Source: Phyto melanocephala
Taxonomy: Eukaryota > Arthropoda > Insecta > Diptera > Rhinophoridae
Direction: 5' to 3'
Assembly (NCBI GenBank): GCA_941918925.1
Contig: OW799236.1
Coordinates: 122,213,062 to 122,277,061, forward strand
Length of the DNA: 64,000 nucleotides
Positions 1 through 12,130 of this stretch are shown piece after piece. Under the pieces are notes generated by a model. It did no database searches. It worked only from the letters and a program-made list of their open reading frames with translations, and was not told the origin of the DNA. Positions within the stretch are counted from its first letter, which is position 1. Every line of letters begins with the position of its first letter. The position numbers and the translations under genes are program-made.

Positions 1-10
1 CTATGAGCAG

Positions 11-91
11 GTCAATTCTCGTATTGTGAAATGAAAAGTTTTTGTTCATCAAACGGTATGGTGTTAACAGTTTAACACAACGAGAATTGAC
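11..91. repeat. 81 bp hairpin mini-element
   Basis: GTCAATTCTCGTATTGTGAAA at 11 is mirrored by an imperfect reverse complement ending at 91 (CGAGAATTGAC). The same terminus recurs at 25,916 and resembles both ends of the TIR element at 29,799-31,406, so this is probably a non-autonomous internal-deletion derivative. No clear target-site duplication is visible. Confidence 0.6.
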
Positions 92-960
92 ACTCAGATA
101 AAAAGATTTTTTTTCTTCTAAAAAATAGTAACAAAAAATAATTATTAATTTTTACAGTAAATAAATAAAAAAAAAAAAAAAAAATATTAAAAGTTTATGC
201 AAAATGCCCAAAATATTTAAAAAATTTCATGAAAATTATTGTTGAGGTCGCAAGTCAAATTATTTGAAAAAAAAAATATATTTTCATAGAAAACATAGAA
301 AAAAATTTTAACATTAATGATTTTGACTATATAACCGTTTTGAAGAGACTGACACGTATTTGACATGATTCTCGTAACTCAGAGACTTCTGGCCATTATT
401 TTTACTATTGGGCTAAAGTGAAACCTTTTAACTATAAAAATTTTATGTTAGAAAGTCGAAATACTTATTACATATTTCAATGCAAGTACAGCTGTAACAA
501 AAATGCGTTTTTAGCTGTCAAAGGAAACTTAAAGCTATGACAATCTATGACTCTTCGTTTCAACTTGGAACCATAGGAATCAATATATATATGACAATCT
601 ATGGTAGGAAACTACTAAGGTTTTTTGTATCCAAATTTATTCTACTCTGCCACAGTTTTTAAACACCATTTACCATAGAGGTCAAAAGTTATCTTTGAAA
701 TTTTTCTAATAATGAAAATAACTTTTCTAAAAATTAGGGTTATTGGTTTAACTTTTTTTTTAATTTTTACTATCGTCCAGGGATAAGTTTTAACTAAAAG
801 ATTAACTAAAACGCTATTTTCAATAACTTTTCATTTAAATTGTTGCCACGATAAATACAAAAATAAGTGTATTTTTACACATGTACGCATTTGATGCATC
901 TCAATATTGTTTGTGATATCATCTAAAAATTGTATATACAACTGTCAACGCAACGAACAT
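92..960. other. 3' flank of the RSBN1-like gene
   Basis: AT-rich sequence with a long A run near 163-183. It lies downstream of the minus-strand RSBN1-like gene and probably holds its 3' UTR. I see no coding signal. Confidence 0.5.
636..641 (-). promoter_or_regulatory. candidate poly(A) signal of the RSBN1-like gene
   Basis: TTTATT on the plus strand reads AATAAA on the minus strand, about 320 bases beyond the stop codon. In such AT-rich DNA this hexamer occurs often by chance, so the assignment is tentative. Confidence 0.3.
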
Positions 961-3900
961 CTAATTCGTATGTGTTGTGTAGCCTATGATTGTAGAGGTG
1001 GTCGCCGATGATGATGATGATGAACTGGATTGAGTTGTTGTTGTTGCTGTTGTTATATTTTTTGTATCCATACTGGCCATTATTGAACTCAAGAGGTCCA
1101 TGGGAGATTTTGAATTTTGTTTGCTGTTTACTTTAGAACTACTGTTTTTGTGGGATTTTGTTATTGTCGTTGGTAATGAAGATGAGGGAGAAAAGGGGAC
1201 TGAACTTGTTGTTGATACTTTGGTATTTTTTACTTGTACAACATTCTTTTTAGATGCGTGGTATTCAGTGTTTGCCGTTGAGGGTGGTGGTGGTGGTGGA
1301 GGTAGTGGCATTTGCATGGGTGGAGGAGGTGGTAGCGGTGGCAAGGGCGGTGTTGGTGGTAAGGAGACACAAGCGGTTGGTTTAGGAGGAAAATTGACAA
1401 TTGGGACGACGGTTGTTTCAGCTGGCGGTACGATATTAGCTGCAGTTGAGTACATTGCATCTGTTATTGTAACCTCTTCCTCGTGATCTACTACAAGTTG
1501 CGGTTGGGAAAGTAAAATATCATCTGACAACACTGCCGGTGTCAAAGCTTCATCCACACTATTGATTATATGATTTGGTGGTGGTGTAGCCATTGCTAAA
1601 GGCGCTGCCAGTTGCATAGTTAATGCCTTTGAACCCACTTCTTGATTATGCGGTAATGCAGACGTTTGCATCTTTTTCGGAGTATTGAGAGGAGGTTCGG
1701 GAACTGTAATCGCTGTTGTTGCTGTAGTACGCGGTTGATCGGAAACAATTTGTACTTGTATTTTAATTTCGGGCTCTTTTTGATTTAAACTATTTACATA
1801 AGCTTCTCGGTGCGTAAAAGGATTTGGAGGTACTAAAGGCAAAGGTAAAGCAGGAGGCACTATCGGTTCGGATAAATTAGTTTTATATTTTAGTGGTGTT
1901 GTTGTTGTTGTTGCCAAAGTGTTTTGTGTTGGTGATATTGCTGCCGCGGAATTTGTAGTCATCTCTTGTATTGGGGCCATTTTGAGTTTTTTAGGGGTGT
2001 CGCCACTTTTACTCTTTCTGTTACCTCTATCATCTTCGTCCTTATGCTTACGCTTTTCTTTTTTCTCCTTGCGGCCACTGGCTGCCAAATTAACATTGTT
2101 GCCTTTGGAACCATCTTTCTGTGGTATGGTCACAATTTTAGCCACCACTTTATTGATTAAATTATGCTCGGTCACCATTTTACGCATATCTATTTTCGGT
2201 TCATCTTTCGTTAGTTTTTTTTTGGCCGGTGAAACATCCAGCTTCACCTCATCTTTACTGGCATACAATGAATCATCTGTACCACTTTCACTGGAACGTC
2301 TACTCAAGCCATCCACATCATTGAGTTTTTTAGCTTCACCTCTCTTAGCTTTCCCCTCAGAAGAACGTTTACAGTATGTCTTCTTGCCGTCGTCATGTGA
2401 GATGGGATGCGGTAATATAGTTTGTTTCTCCTTGTATTGAGGTGGCTCGGCCAAAACTGGATTGTTCTTTTCGTTTATAACCTCTTGACCTGGATAATAC
2501 TTACGCAAACGCAAGTGCCAAGCTAAAAATGCAAAAATGCCATTTTGTTTTTTAACAACACTATAAATATAAAGATAAAATTTTTAATTACCAACACTGG
2601 TTACTGCCGTTACGGTACGGAATTGATGTATTATATTTCGCGGTAAAAAGTAAATGTCATTATCACACAATTTAATACGTGCATATCGTATGCCGTCCCG
2701 CCTTAGTTGATTAAGTTTGGCGTCTTCTATCCATTGTACGCACTGAGAGATTGGCGGTTCGTGTAAGTCGAGTTGTAATGTTTCAACCAACTGATTGAAA
2801 TCTTGTGCGGCAAAAGCTACGACATCTTTGGTAATACGATTCTGTTCATAAGTTTGACCACAATGGACGGCTTTTAAAATCCCTATAAAATTTAGTATAA
2901 AAAATGTTTTAAAATATATATATTAACGTTTTGTAAAATTGATTAATGGGTTAATTAAAACATGATTTTATATTGGAGTTTTAAGTAAGTAAATTGTCAC
3001 CTTGTAAATTTAAAAGAAAAATCAGTTTTTTATGTAAAACTGGTAGTAAAAATGAGAGTTGTGCTAAAGCTTGTTTGTTCTGATTTTTTTTTTTTTAATT
3101 TCATTTGTTTTTAAGTAAATTTTTAAATTTCTAAATTATTAATTTAAACAAAAATAAACTTTGTTTAACTTTAACATAAAAAATAAATAGGATATCAAGC
3201 TCGAATAACAATAATTTATAAAATAAAAACTACATTTTTTACATCTCATCAGGTATTCTTTATTACTTTTTTTGTGACTTAGTTTAAACTTAGGCTTTCA
3301 AAGTTGATAGAAAAACATCTCTCTTCTCTTATTTATTTCAAATGTCACACCTTCATACATAAAAAACATAAACAAAAAAATTTCTCTCCGAACTGCGATT
3401 AGCTATTGAATAAATATTCCCTCTGTAGGTAGGTGTAGGGTAAATTTATATAGTTATATTGAATTACAATACATCTTAGTTACACCATTTCCAACTGTGT
3501 TTTGGAAACTTCAAATTCCCATTCCCAGAATTGCCCATTATCATTCATACATACATTTCTACATTTTCTAATTGTACTTCACAATTTTCTTGTCACATAT
3601 TATGTAAATATATTTTGAAAATTTTTATTTATAGTAACGAATTTACGGTATAATTTATGAAAATGAAAACAGCGTTATAATGGGTTTAAAAATTAAATTT
3701 CCATAGAAAATTAGTTTTTTAAACTGTATATTAATCATTATTGGTTTAACTTTACCATTTAGCAATAAAAATGTTACTATTAAATTTGTATTTTAAAATG
3801 GTACTTACCAACAGCCGCCGTCGTTATACGTTCGTGACCATGGCCCACATGATCGGCATGGGCTTTAGTACGATCCTCAATCATTGTTTCGCGAGCCTCC

Positions 3901-6900
3901 GAAAGTCGTGGTAAATATTGCAAATTACGTAATTCATTAATACGTGTCCTAAAAATTGAATATAAGAAATATATGTATGTATAACATATTTGAAATGGAA
4001 AAAAAGTATGTAATATCATAATTACCTTTGTCTTTTCAATGGTGTTTTACTGTTTAACTCTGCAGTTGGCACCAACTGTTCACCGGAACGTATCCATAAT
4101 ATAGGACCATCATTTGAAAGCCGGGGATCTGTTTGTAATATTGAATAGGGACCCCAAGGCATTGTCTAAAATATATAATACAAGATTTTAAAGAGCAATA
4201 TTGAATGGAAACTTTTGTAGGTATTAAAACCTTTTTTAAAAATGGATTTTCTTCTATACGCCCTAATAAATCAGGAAAATAGCCTCCTACTTCTTCGTGA
4301 ACTTTGCCAACTAAACTAATTTGATGTAACGGTCCATAACGAAAAGTACCTTGGGAATAATTGCGAACAACCTAAAACACATTAAGTTATAAATATTAAA
4401 ACTCCTAATTTTTTTTTTATTTTTTTTTTTTCTGTTTTAAATAACGTTACCTGTTCATAATATTGTGACATTGTACAAGTTTCTATGTCAGAATTTCTTC
4501 CCAAAACTCCGGCCTTGACAGTCAGGGTTGAATAATTTTCTGCCATATGCTCTAATAAATCTGGTAAATATTTGGCTGCATCATGCACTATACCCATTAC
4601 ATGATGGGCATAACCGTCGTCATCTTCAGCAAAACAAATTTCAAAAAACTCATTTACCAACTCCTCCATTTCATCAGGCGAAAGATTTTGTATTTCATCT
4701 TGATATAAATGTATTACAGAGGCACCACCATTTGGATAAACTTCTACTTCGAAGTACTGTCCATATTTTAGATGTTCCAGTCCTATGGGAACTTGATTAT
4801 TATTACGACTGGTACGAGTGGTATTTGGTGCTGGTGCATGTTTTGCACTTTGCGTGCCAACACTAACGCGACGTATTTTTGATCTTTTATAACATCTGGA
4901 GCATTCGCGGCTGCGGGATGATGAAGATGAAGAAGAATTCGCGCTGCCGTGTTTGTTCGATGAAGATGAAGACATCGAAGATCTGTGATGATGATGACTA
5001 TGACTTCCACTGCCTGATGATGAACGTCTTGATGATGTGGCCGAATGTGAAGACGATGACGATGAAGTCGATGTTAAAGTAGATGTAGTAGTGGAAGTAG
5101 TAGAAGTAGAGGAAACTGTAATGAAGTTATTACTGCTTAAAGGCGAAGTTATAATATGGCCTATTTGAGGATGGCTTGTTGTTATATGTGATGTAGTAGC
5201 TGCTGTTCCCTGAATTGAAGAAGTTGGTGCGATAAAATGTTTTTGAGACGGTGAAGGCATTGTTAATGTTTCAATGTTGGTTTTGATCTCAGCAATTTCT
5301 ACAGTTTCCTTAATTTCTTTGTGTTCTTCCTTTTCGCTTTTTTCTGTTTTAATATCTTGCATATTTAGCAGTTCTTGAACTTTGTTACCACTATCTGCAG
5401 TAATTTCACTATTAAAATTTAACTGCCTGGCAACTTCATTTGGTTTTTTTGCCACCAAAATTTTAAAAATTGGTTCGTTCTCCTTTTTGATTTGAATTAT
5501 ATTTTCATCTTTTAGTTTCACGTTTAGTGTAGATATTTCAGGATTGAGTGATTTTTCAGTTTTAATGAACTCAATACTTTCTGAATTGTTGAGTTTTTTA
5601 TCCTCTGGTAAATCTTTTTTGTCATCTGCAGAAAATTTTCTAATTTCAACTTTTTGATTTTCACCAAAATTTGTTTCTATTGTTGCGATTTTTTCCTTTA
5701 TTGATATGTCACTGATTTTTTCATTAGAAGATTGACTTTTAATTAACGATGAAAAAGTTGCATCTTGCCCCTCTTTGTCAGGTTTACCAGCCATTAAATT
5801 TTCAGAAATAACCTTTATAGCACTGTTTGGGCTTGTCTTACTGCTTTCAGAATTCCGCCTTCGATGTTTGGATTCCGATGATGAGATGGATTGTGATATC
5901 TGCAATTATTAAATATTACATTACGTTTCTAGCATTTATAGGGCCATTATTACAACTTGCCGTTAGTTAATGGCAGGATTTTGCCGGACCGATAAATGGC
6001 TTTGCATTATAAAGCCTTCATTTATTATTTTTTTATCCATTAAATATTATAATTTTAAATTAAAATAATAAAAAATTTAAGTTGTAATAATGCAAAACTA
6101 TTTATCGAGCGCAAAAAACACCACCTTTAGGCAAGTTGTAATAATTGTCCTTAAATGATTAAAATGAAATGATTAAAAAATTAAAATTGCTTGTTTTATA
6201 TAAAAAAAAAAAAGAAATAGTTTACCTTTTCTTCATTTGCTGTTTGATTGGATGAAGATTTTGGGCTGAAGGCACTACTGCTACTTTTTACTTTGGAACT
6301 AGAAGTTTTATTGCTCGAAGTATGACCTTCTTTACAGCTTGATTTTGAACTCGAACGTTCAGCGTTTTTTGATGATGATGATGATGAAGAAGAATAAGAT
6401 TTATGTTTATCCTTCTTAACATATCCACTTTTATCAGATGACGAGGAAATCTTATCTTTGGATTTTTTAAAGGAATCAGAACGATCTTTTTCACGTTCCT
6501 TGACATTATCACGTTCTCTTTCTTTCTTCTTTTTCTTATGAGATTTATCTGTAAAAATAAAAATAGAAAAGTATTACAAATTTGATAAAAACTAAATAAC
6601 TACTTTTATAGACCTTTTTCTCCACTACTTCGTTCTTTGGACGAAGGTGCAATTTCTATTGCTGAAGAAGGTGTTTTAATAATATTATTTTTACTAGTTA
6701 CTAGGGTGTTCACTAACGACTGTTTTAATTCCTTAGCTAGACAAGATTTTTCTGTCACTTGTTTTTCCATAGGTTTTTCTTCAAGTTCATTGATTTTAAA
6801 TTTTTCGCCTGCTACAGGCACAACTCCTTTTTCGTCTACTACTGTTTTTCCTGGGAGTTGTCCTTTTTTATTATTGTCATCAGTATTAGCACCGGTTAAA

Positions 6901-7034
6901 ATTTCATTAATTATTTTTGTATCCATTGTTGTTGGTGTAATTGAATGTAGTAGTAACCTTTGCTGCTGCTGCTCTTGCGATAGTTTTTGTTGCGACTTTA
7001 AGGACGTCACATGAGTTTCCACATTATTTGACAT
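961..7034 (-). CDS. RSBN1: RSBN1/DPY-21-family chromatin protein (KDM9-like), 8 exons, 1488 aa
   Basis: Exons on the minus strand are 7034-6614, 6548-6226, 5899-4451, 4371-4231, 4165-4026, 3948-3809, 2882-2592 and 2522-961. All introns are GT-AG and the lengths sum to 4467 nt, exactly 1489 codons including TAG. The conserved core, about residues 617-980, starts near [20 protein letters not shown] and ends near [13 protein letters not shown], and it matches the round spermatid basic protein 1 family. Exon 6 holds H855-A-D857 in the segment AHADHVGHG. In C. elegans DPY-21 the corresponding HxD binds iron in a JmjC-type H4K20me2 demethylase, so nuclear histone demethylation is the likely role here. 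The N-terminal 600 residues are Lys/Ser-rich with poly-Ser. The C-terminal 500 carry a basic [13 protein letters not shown] stretch and a proline run near 1360-1385. Family membership is seen; enzyme activity is inferred. The start is the only Met at the head of exon 1. Intron 2 carries a MITE. Confidence 0.93.
5941..6150. repeat. MITE in intron 2 of the RSBN1-like gene
   Basis: GGGCCATTATTACAACTTGC at 5941 pairs with GCAAGTTGTAATAATTGTCC ending at 6150. The arms stay similar for about 70 bases, both ending near a GATAAAT...TTTGCATTAT block. About 210 bp, with no coding capacity. No unambiguous target duplication is seen. Confidence 0.65.
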
Positions 7035-8840
7035 TGCGCGCCACTTCCCTACACGACGATTTCAGGACGTAATTTTTTTCTTCTTTTCTAGTTTTTCTAT
7101 TCTTTCTTTCTCAACAAGACACTTTACAGAAGTTTACACAAAAATCGATTTTATTTGACCGCTTCGTTAACAAGAAAAACAATAAAGAAACACCAAGCGC
7201 GCAATTTACAATAAATTTTTTATATTTGTTATCCTTAATAATGGAATACATTTACATAGACTTTTTACAATCAATACAGAATTATTCTAACAAAAATTTT
7301 CCATTTTCTTTGTGCAACGCATGCAATACATTCTTTTCTTCTGCGTCACTAAAACGTAATTGATTTTCACAAAATTTCTTGCAAAAACTTTTTGCGTATT
7401 GGATAGGTTTTTATTTAATTAATTTAGCATTTCACTTTGACATAATAAGATTTTGTTTGATTTCCAATTTTTTTTTTATTCCTTTTAATATTTTTGCAAA
7501 TTCCACTTCACGCGTCCATTTTTATCATAATAAAAATTACTAAACAACATAGTTGTATTTTTAATAAGACGAAAAAGTAATGCCAAGGCCCTTATAAAAA
7601 CAGTGCTGCATTTAACGGCGAATTTTAAAGCAAGTCCAATTGGTTTATCACAGAGTTGCCAATCTTCAATTTTGGTATACATAATGAAAACTAATTAGAT
7701 ATAAATATCTAAAGAAAAAAAAATTTTTTTACACACAACCAACAAAATCAATAATAACAGAATTATATATCGCAAATAATATTAAAAACTTAGTATATAT
7801 GAAAGGAGAAATTTCCTAACTCAAGTAATTGTAGCTTAACGGAAAGGTAAAAACGTAACAGAGACTGTATTATCATAATGTAACTTTTTTTTAATTTCTT
7901 GTAAAACTGGTATAATTGAACCGGTCAGTTAAATTTTTGGGTATAGGTGTATATAGGAATTACTAAAAAACTAAATTTCATAAAAAGTATGAGTTAGGGC
8001 CTTTCTACTTGCGACCATCGATAAAATAATATAATTATTCAGCAGAATATAAAAAATTAATATAAAAAGTAATAAAAGTTTTAATAAAAATGTCTAAAAA
8101 ATTATGCTAAAAAAATTCACATATCGTAATAGCGATTTATTTTCCGAATTTTTTCTTATATATAGAAGTTTAACAAAAAACCTTAAAATATATAAAAATT
8201 TTGTGTCAGTTCGGTTGACAATAAAATTTTAGAGGCCCTCAAAAAATGTAAAACGGGATTTTTTTTTTTTTGTATTAAAACATTTTTTACAGATCCGTTT
8301 TAAGAAATGTTTGTTTATTTATTTATAAAAATATTTATTGTATTAATGTAAAAAAATAATATAAGAAAATTATTATAATATTTTTGTTTATTAAAAAATT
8401 TATCTACAACAATTGCATATAATATTTAAATTCCATAAAAAAATATAATTATCTAAAGTACACTCTTTCTTATGTCAAATAAAATAGAATGGTAACACTT
8501 ATTAAATATATATAAAAGGCCTGTTCATCAACTACACATTGTTTTAAATATATATTATTAATAAAAGTATTTACAATGTTCAAGCTTAAAAACACTTATT
8601 TAAGAAAGGAAATATAAGAAAAAAAAAATGATATAACACTGAAAAACTATTAATTTTTTAAGTAAAAAAAAAATACAACAAACAAACTTAAAACAATTAA
8701 TGTGCTGTCAAACTTTCTTTGTTCAAATGTATGTATATATTTTTGATATATCTAGGCTTGAATTCATATGTGTTAAATTTTCCGTTCTTACTCTAACTGA
8801 TGGTTAGTTCAGGATAAAACTTGTGATAATATGAAAGATA
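7035..8840. other. 5' flank of the RSBN1-like gene and intergenic DNA
   Basis: About 1.8 kb of AT-rich DNA upstream of the minus-strand gene. The promoter must lie near 7035-7300, but I see no TATA box or initiator I would defend. The open frames here are short and lack family resemblance. Confidence 0.5.
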
Positions 8841-9536
8841 ACAAGTAACAGTGCTATATTCGGCCGTGCCGAATCTTATATACCCTTCACAACGTGTAGT
8901 CATGCAATAACAATAGTTTGTATGACCATTCATCTCATATCATATACGTACATATGTATGTATATACTGGTTAGAATAAATGTGGCATTGAATCCCAGCT
9001 GAGCCAAAAAAATTTTATTTTATTTAATATATTATTTATATTTTATTATTATTTTTTTTATATTTTTTTTTAATTTTTTTAAAAAAATTTGTAAAAAACT
9101 TTTTAAAATTTTTTTTTTGTAATTTTTTTTATTATTTTTTTTTTAATATTTTTTCTTTTTGTAATTTTTTCTTTTTTTGTATGTATGTTGTTGTTGTAAT
9201 TGTGTAAAAAAACGAGGTGGTCGTGGTTTTTTGCTCATATCTCAAAAAGTTATTGGGCGATTGTGCTGAATTTCAATAGCGATTTATTCCTGAATATTTC
9301 CAAGAGATTGATACCATATAGAGATCTGAGGAACATATAGTTGCTTCTAAAAGTTGATTTCAACCAACACACGGACAGACGGGCAGACGGACAGACGGTC
9401 AGGGCTTAATCGACTCCTCTATTCATAAGCTTTCAGAAAATATATACTTTATGGGGTCGGAAATGAAAATTGTAGAAATTACAAACGGAATGACAAAGCT
9501 ATATATACCCTTGTGCACCACAGGTGAAGGGTATAA
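8841..9536 (-). repeat. 'TATACCCTTCAC' dispersed repeat, copy 1 (form A)
   Basis: Reverse-oriented copy of a repeat present seven times in the window. On the plus strand it begins ACAAGTAACAGTGCTATATT with the hairpin TTCGGCCGTGCCGAA, passes a B-box-like block (TTGAATCCCAGCTGAGCC) and a long A/T tract, then ACGAGGTGGTCGTGG and a run of GACAGACGG-type motifs. It ends at the palindrome around TATACCCTTGTGCACC. In this copy the B-box block lies on the hairpin side of the A/T tract. Confidence 0.85.
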
Positions 9537-10832
9537 AAAGGGTTGCTGTTGTCGGTAAATTTCATTCTAACTCGTTTTGGTAAGAAAATATGAAAAAGCA
9601 ACGTAATATAGGAGTTTAATAGATAATGCAAGTTAAGCTTGGTTTAACATACTTTTTACAAACGATAAAAACCTTTCTAAAATATCCATTTTAACATGTT
9701 TACATTTTCAATTAAAAATAATAATTATCTACAAGGGCATTTTCAAAATACAATACAATAGGAAATTTGCACACATCTTTAATACAAAAAAAAAACAGGA
9801 AAACTCTGAGATTGTTAACAATTTATTACTGTAGATCGTTTTAATTTAGCAAAACTGGCATCTCTCTCAGAAATGTATTCATGTTGACTACAAAAATATA
9901 AATAAACATATAATTAAAAGTCTATTCAATAAACGTTTAAATGTTGTGAGTAGGTACATTCATACGCAGGCTTTTTCACAGTTAATAGTAGAATGTCATC
10001 GCGAATGGTTTAAAATTTTTATTAGAAAGTGCAAATAAATAAATAAATAATTTTAAATAAATAGTCTTTGGTGGCGGCTAATTCAACAGTCTATAAAAAC
10101 ATACATAACATTATGAAAATAATAAATATAAAAGTTTGAATTTATTAACAATGTAATAAAAATATATATTTAAAATTTTTACTTTCAAAAAAGATCGTAC
10201 AATACTTTTTGTTGCATCATTATTATATTTTTTTTCTAAAATTGTGTGTTTATATAACTAAAAAAAATCTAAACAACTATTTATTACATGTTGCACACTT
10301 GTACGTGTAAATAAATGCCTGTCATACATAAGTATGTTTGTATGTATGTAGATACATTAGTGAATGAATGACTAGAATTTTGTATCAATTAATTAGCATT
10401 GACTTTGAGTTTTTTTAATTTATTTTTATTACTTAAGTGAAATGCTTTTCGTGTTTTTTATTATTTGATATTTAAAGAAAAATTAATTGTATATTGTTGC
10501 TACTTTTCTTTTCGAAATGTGTATTACAAAATTGCCAAAAAAAATATATGTATGTATGTATTTAAGAAACATGTTTGTAGTTGAATGACCTATTTAACGA
10601 CTGTTTTTTTTTTCTTTAAAAGAAACCTACCAAAAGCAAACAAACATACTAATTATTAATGTATGTACTTATGATCATTAGAGTGATCCATGGTTATATG
10701 GGAAACAGAATATTAAGGTATATTTTCAAAGCCGTTTTAAGTAAGACCAGCTTAAAACAATAATAAAATAAAATACCGGCAAAATGTATATCTTATATAC
10801 ATACATACATACATACATACATACTTAGCTTA
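9537..10832. other. AT-rich intergenic DNA with microsatellite
   Basis: No gene seen. A run of ATAC units occupies 10797-10824, and shorter TATG runs lie near 10,335 and 10,550. Confidence 0.6.
10797..10824. repeat. (ATAC)n microsatellite
   Basis: Seven uninterrupted ATAC units directly precede the MITE at 10,833. Confidence 0.9.
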
Positions 10833-11024
10833 ACGTCTCCATTAGCCATTTAAAAACTATAAAAAATATGTTCATGTTATTTAATATGGAGTAAACATGT
10901 AAAGGGTATTTTGTTATGTGCTGTTTGTTTCTTTCACATTGAAAATGCCTTTTGATATAAGAAATCGTACAACGCACAAAAAAAATTTTCGTTGACCAAA
11001 GAAATCGATGGCTAATGGAGACGT
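10833..11024. repeat. MITE with ACGTCTCCATTAGCCAT termini
   Basis: ACGTCTCCATTAGCCAT at 10833 has an exact reverse complement ending at 11024 (ATGGCTAATGGAGACGT). The 192 bp body is AT-rich and non-coding. TA is present at both edges but overlaps the ends, so the duplication cannot be placed exactly. Confidence 0.7.
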
Positions 11025-11539
11025 ATGGTAAGTGTCGTGTTTAAACGAAAGATTGCATATAAACATGAGGTGGAAAAAGTATGACTAACTTCAACTTACT
11101 TAATAATTTTTATTTTTTAGAAACATTTCTTTCGCAAAGGTAGAAAGGCCCCAAATCGTATTTTGGTGTTTATGAACTAGAGTGAGTGATCGATTACAAC
11201 GGGTGTTTTTAATCTTTCATAGGTTTTTTTCTGTAGGTTTTTTCTAAATGATGATTTTTCGATCGTCGAATAAACCGCTTTTTCTCACAAAAGCCGAGTT
11301 TTTTAAATTTATGTTCATATATTCAAAACTTAAAAAATGCGGGGATTTTTTAAACTTTAAGCTTTTATTTTAAAACATTTGTGCAATGAAGACATCTTAT
11401 TCTGGCTTGAGTTAATTTTCAGTTATTTTATAAAAAAATTTAATTGTGACAATGAAAGAATAATCTGAAAAACCAAATTTTTACCGACGCTGACGAGTGT
11501 AAATTTTTTTTTTTTTAAATATCGATCATTATTAGCCGT
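11025..11539. other. intergenic DNA, nothing recognised
   Basis: AT-rich sequence between a MITE and a mariner relic. Part of it may be decayed mariner 5' or 3' flank, but I see no support. Confidence 0.4.
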
Positions 11540-12130
11540 GACTTTTTTCTATCTTTCTGGCAACATATGGAAAATACTTTCCTTTTGAGGCAAAGAACAA
11601 ATCAAGCAGATTTCGTATACCCTGTTCAGAAGTAAATCTTATTCCAGAGAAAGGGAGAGAGTGAGAGAGCACTCTGAATCAAGCAAAACCTATAGTAGTA
11701 GGACAGGGCAAGATTTGGACTATGAGGTGGATGAGGAAAACATTGTCAACCACTTTTTCTAAATAGTTTTAACAGGTATTGCAATATATGGCCGAGTATT
11801 GTCTCAGTATTGTCTGGCCAAATTTATGCAGGCTCGCCGAATACAGTACATTATCTTACCACCATAGATATTTGGTTATGGTTTCGTTTCAGCTGGTCTC
11901 TTATGCTTCGAGTTTCCGTAATGGATCCATTTTTTATTGCAAGTAATGATTTTTAAGCAGCATTTCCGACATGCCAAATGGTATTGCAAAGTCTCTCGGC
12001 TTCAATTCGTATGATAAACAATTGTTTCAAAAAAGCAACTAGTATTTTTCGAAGTTTAACTCGAACAATCGATCAGCATACCGTGAACACCAAACGCGAA
12101 AAAAGCAGTGTCAGCTATATGCGCTTTCCA
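11540..12130 (-). pseudogene. mariner transposase relic (mauritiana-like)
   Basis: Minus-strand frames give, in order, FLKRIVTCNKKWIHYGN and then RFTSEQGIRNLLDLFFASKG. These correspond to the first catalytic-Asp segment and the C-terminal region of mauritiana-type mariner transposases. The frame is broken by stops and shifts. The first catalytic Asp has become Asn (family TGDEKWI, here TCNKKWI). The middle portion with the second Asp is scrambled. Dead copy; the exact ends are not visible. Confidence 0.75.

Noticed and set aside
1919..2440. 173-codon open frame on the plus strand, antisense to exon 8 of the RSBN1-like gene
   Set aside because: It is the mirror of low-complexity Lys/Ser coding sequence; hydrophobic Leu/Phe-rich product with no family pattern.
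6637..7014. 125-codon plus-strand frame opposite exon 1
   Set aside because: Antisense shadow of the N-terminal coding exon.
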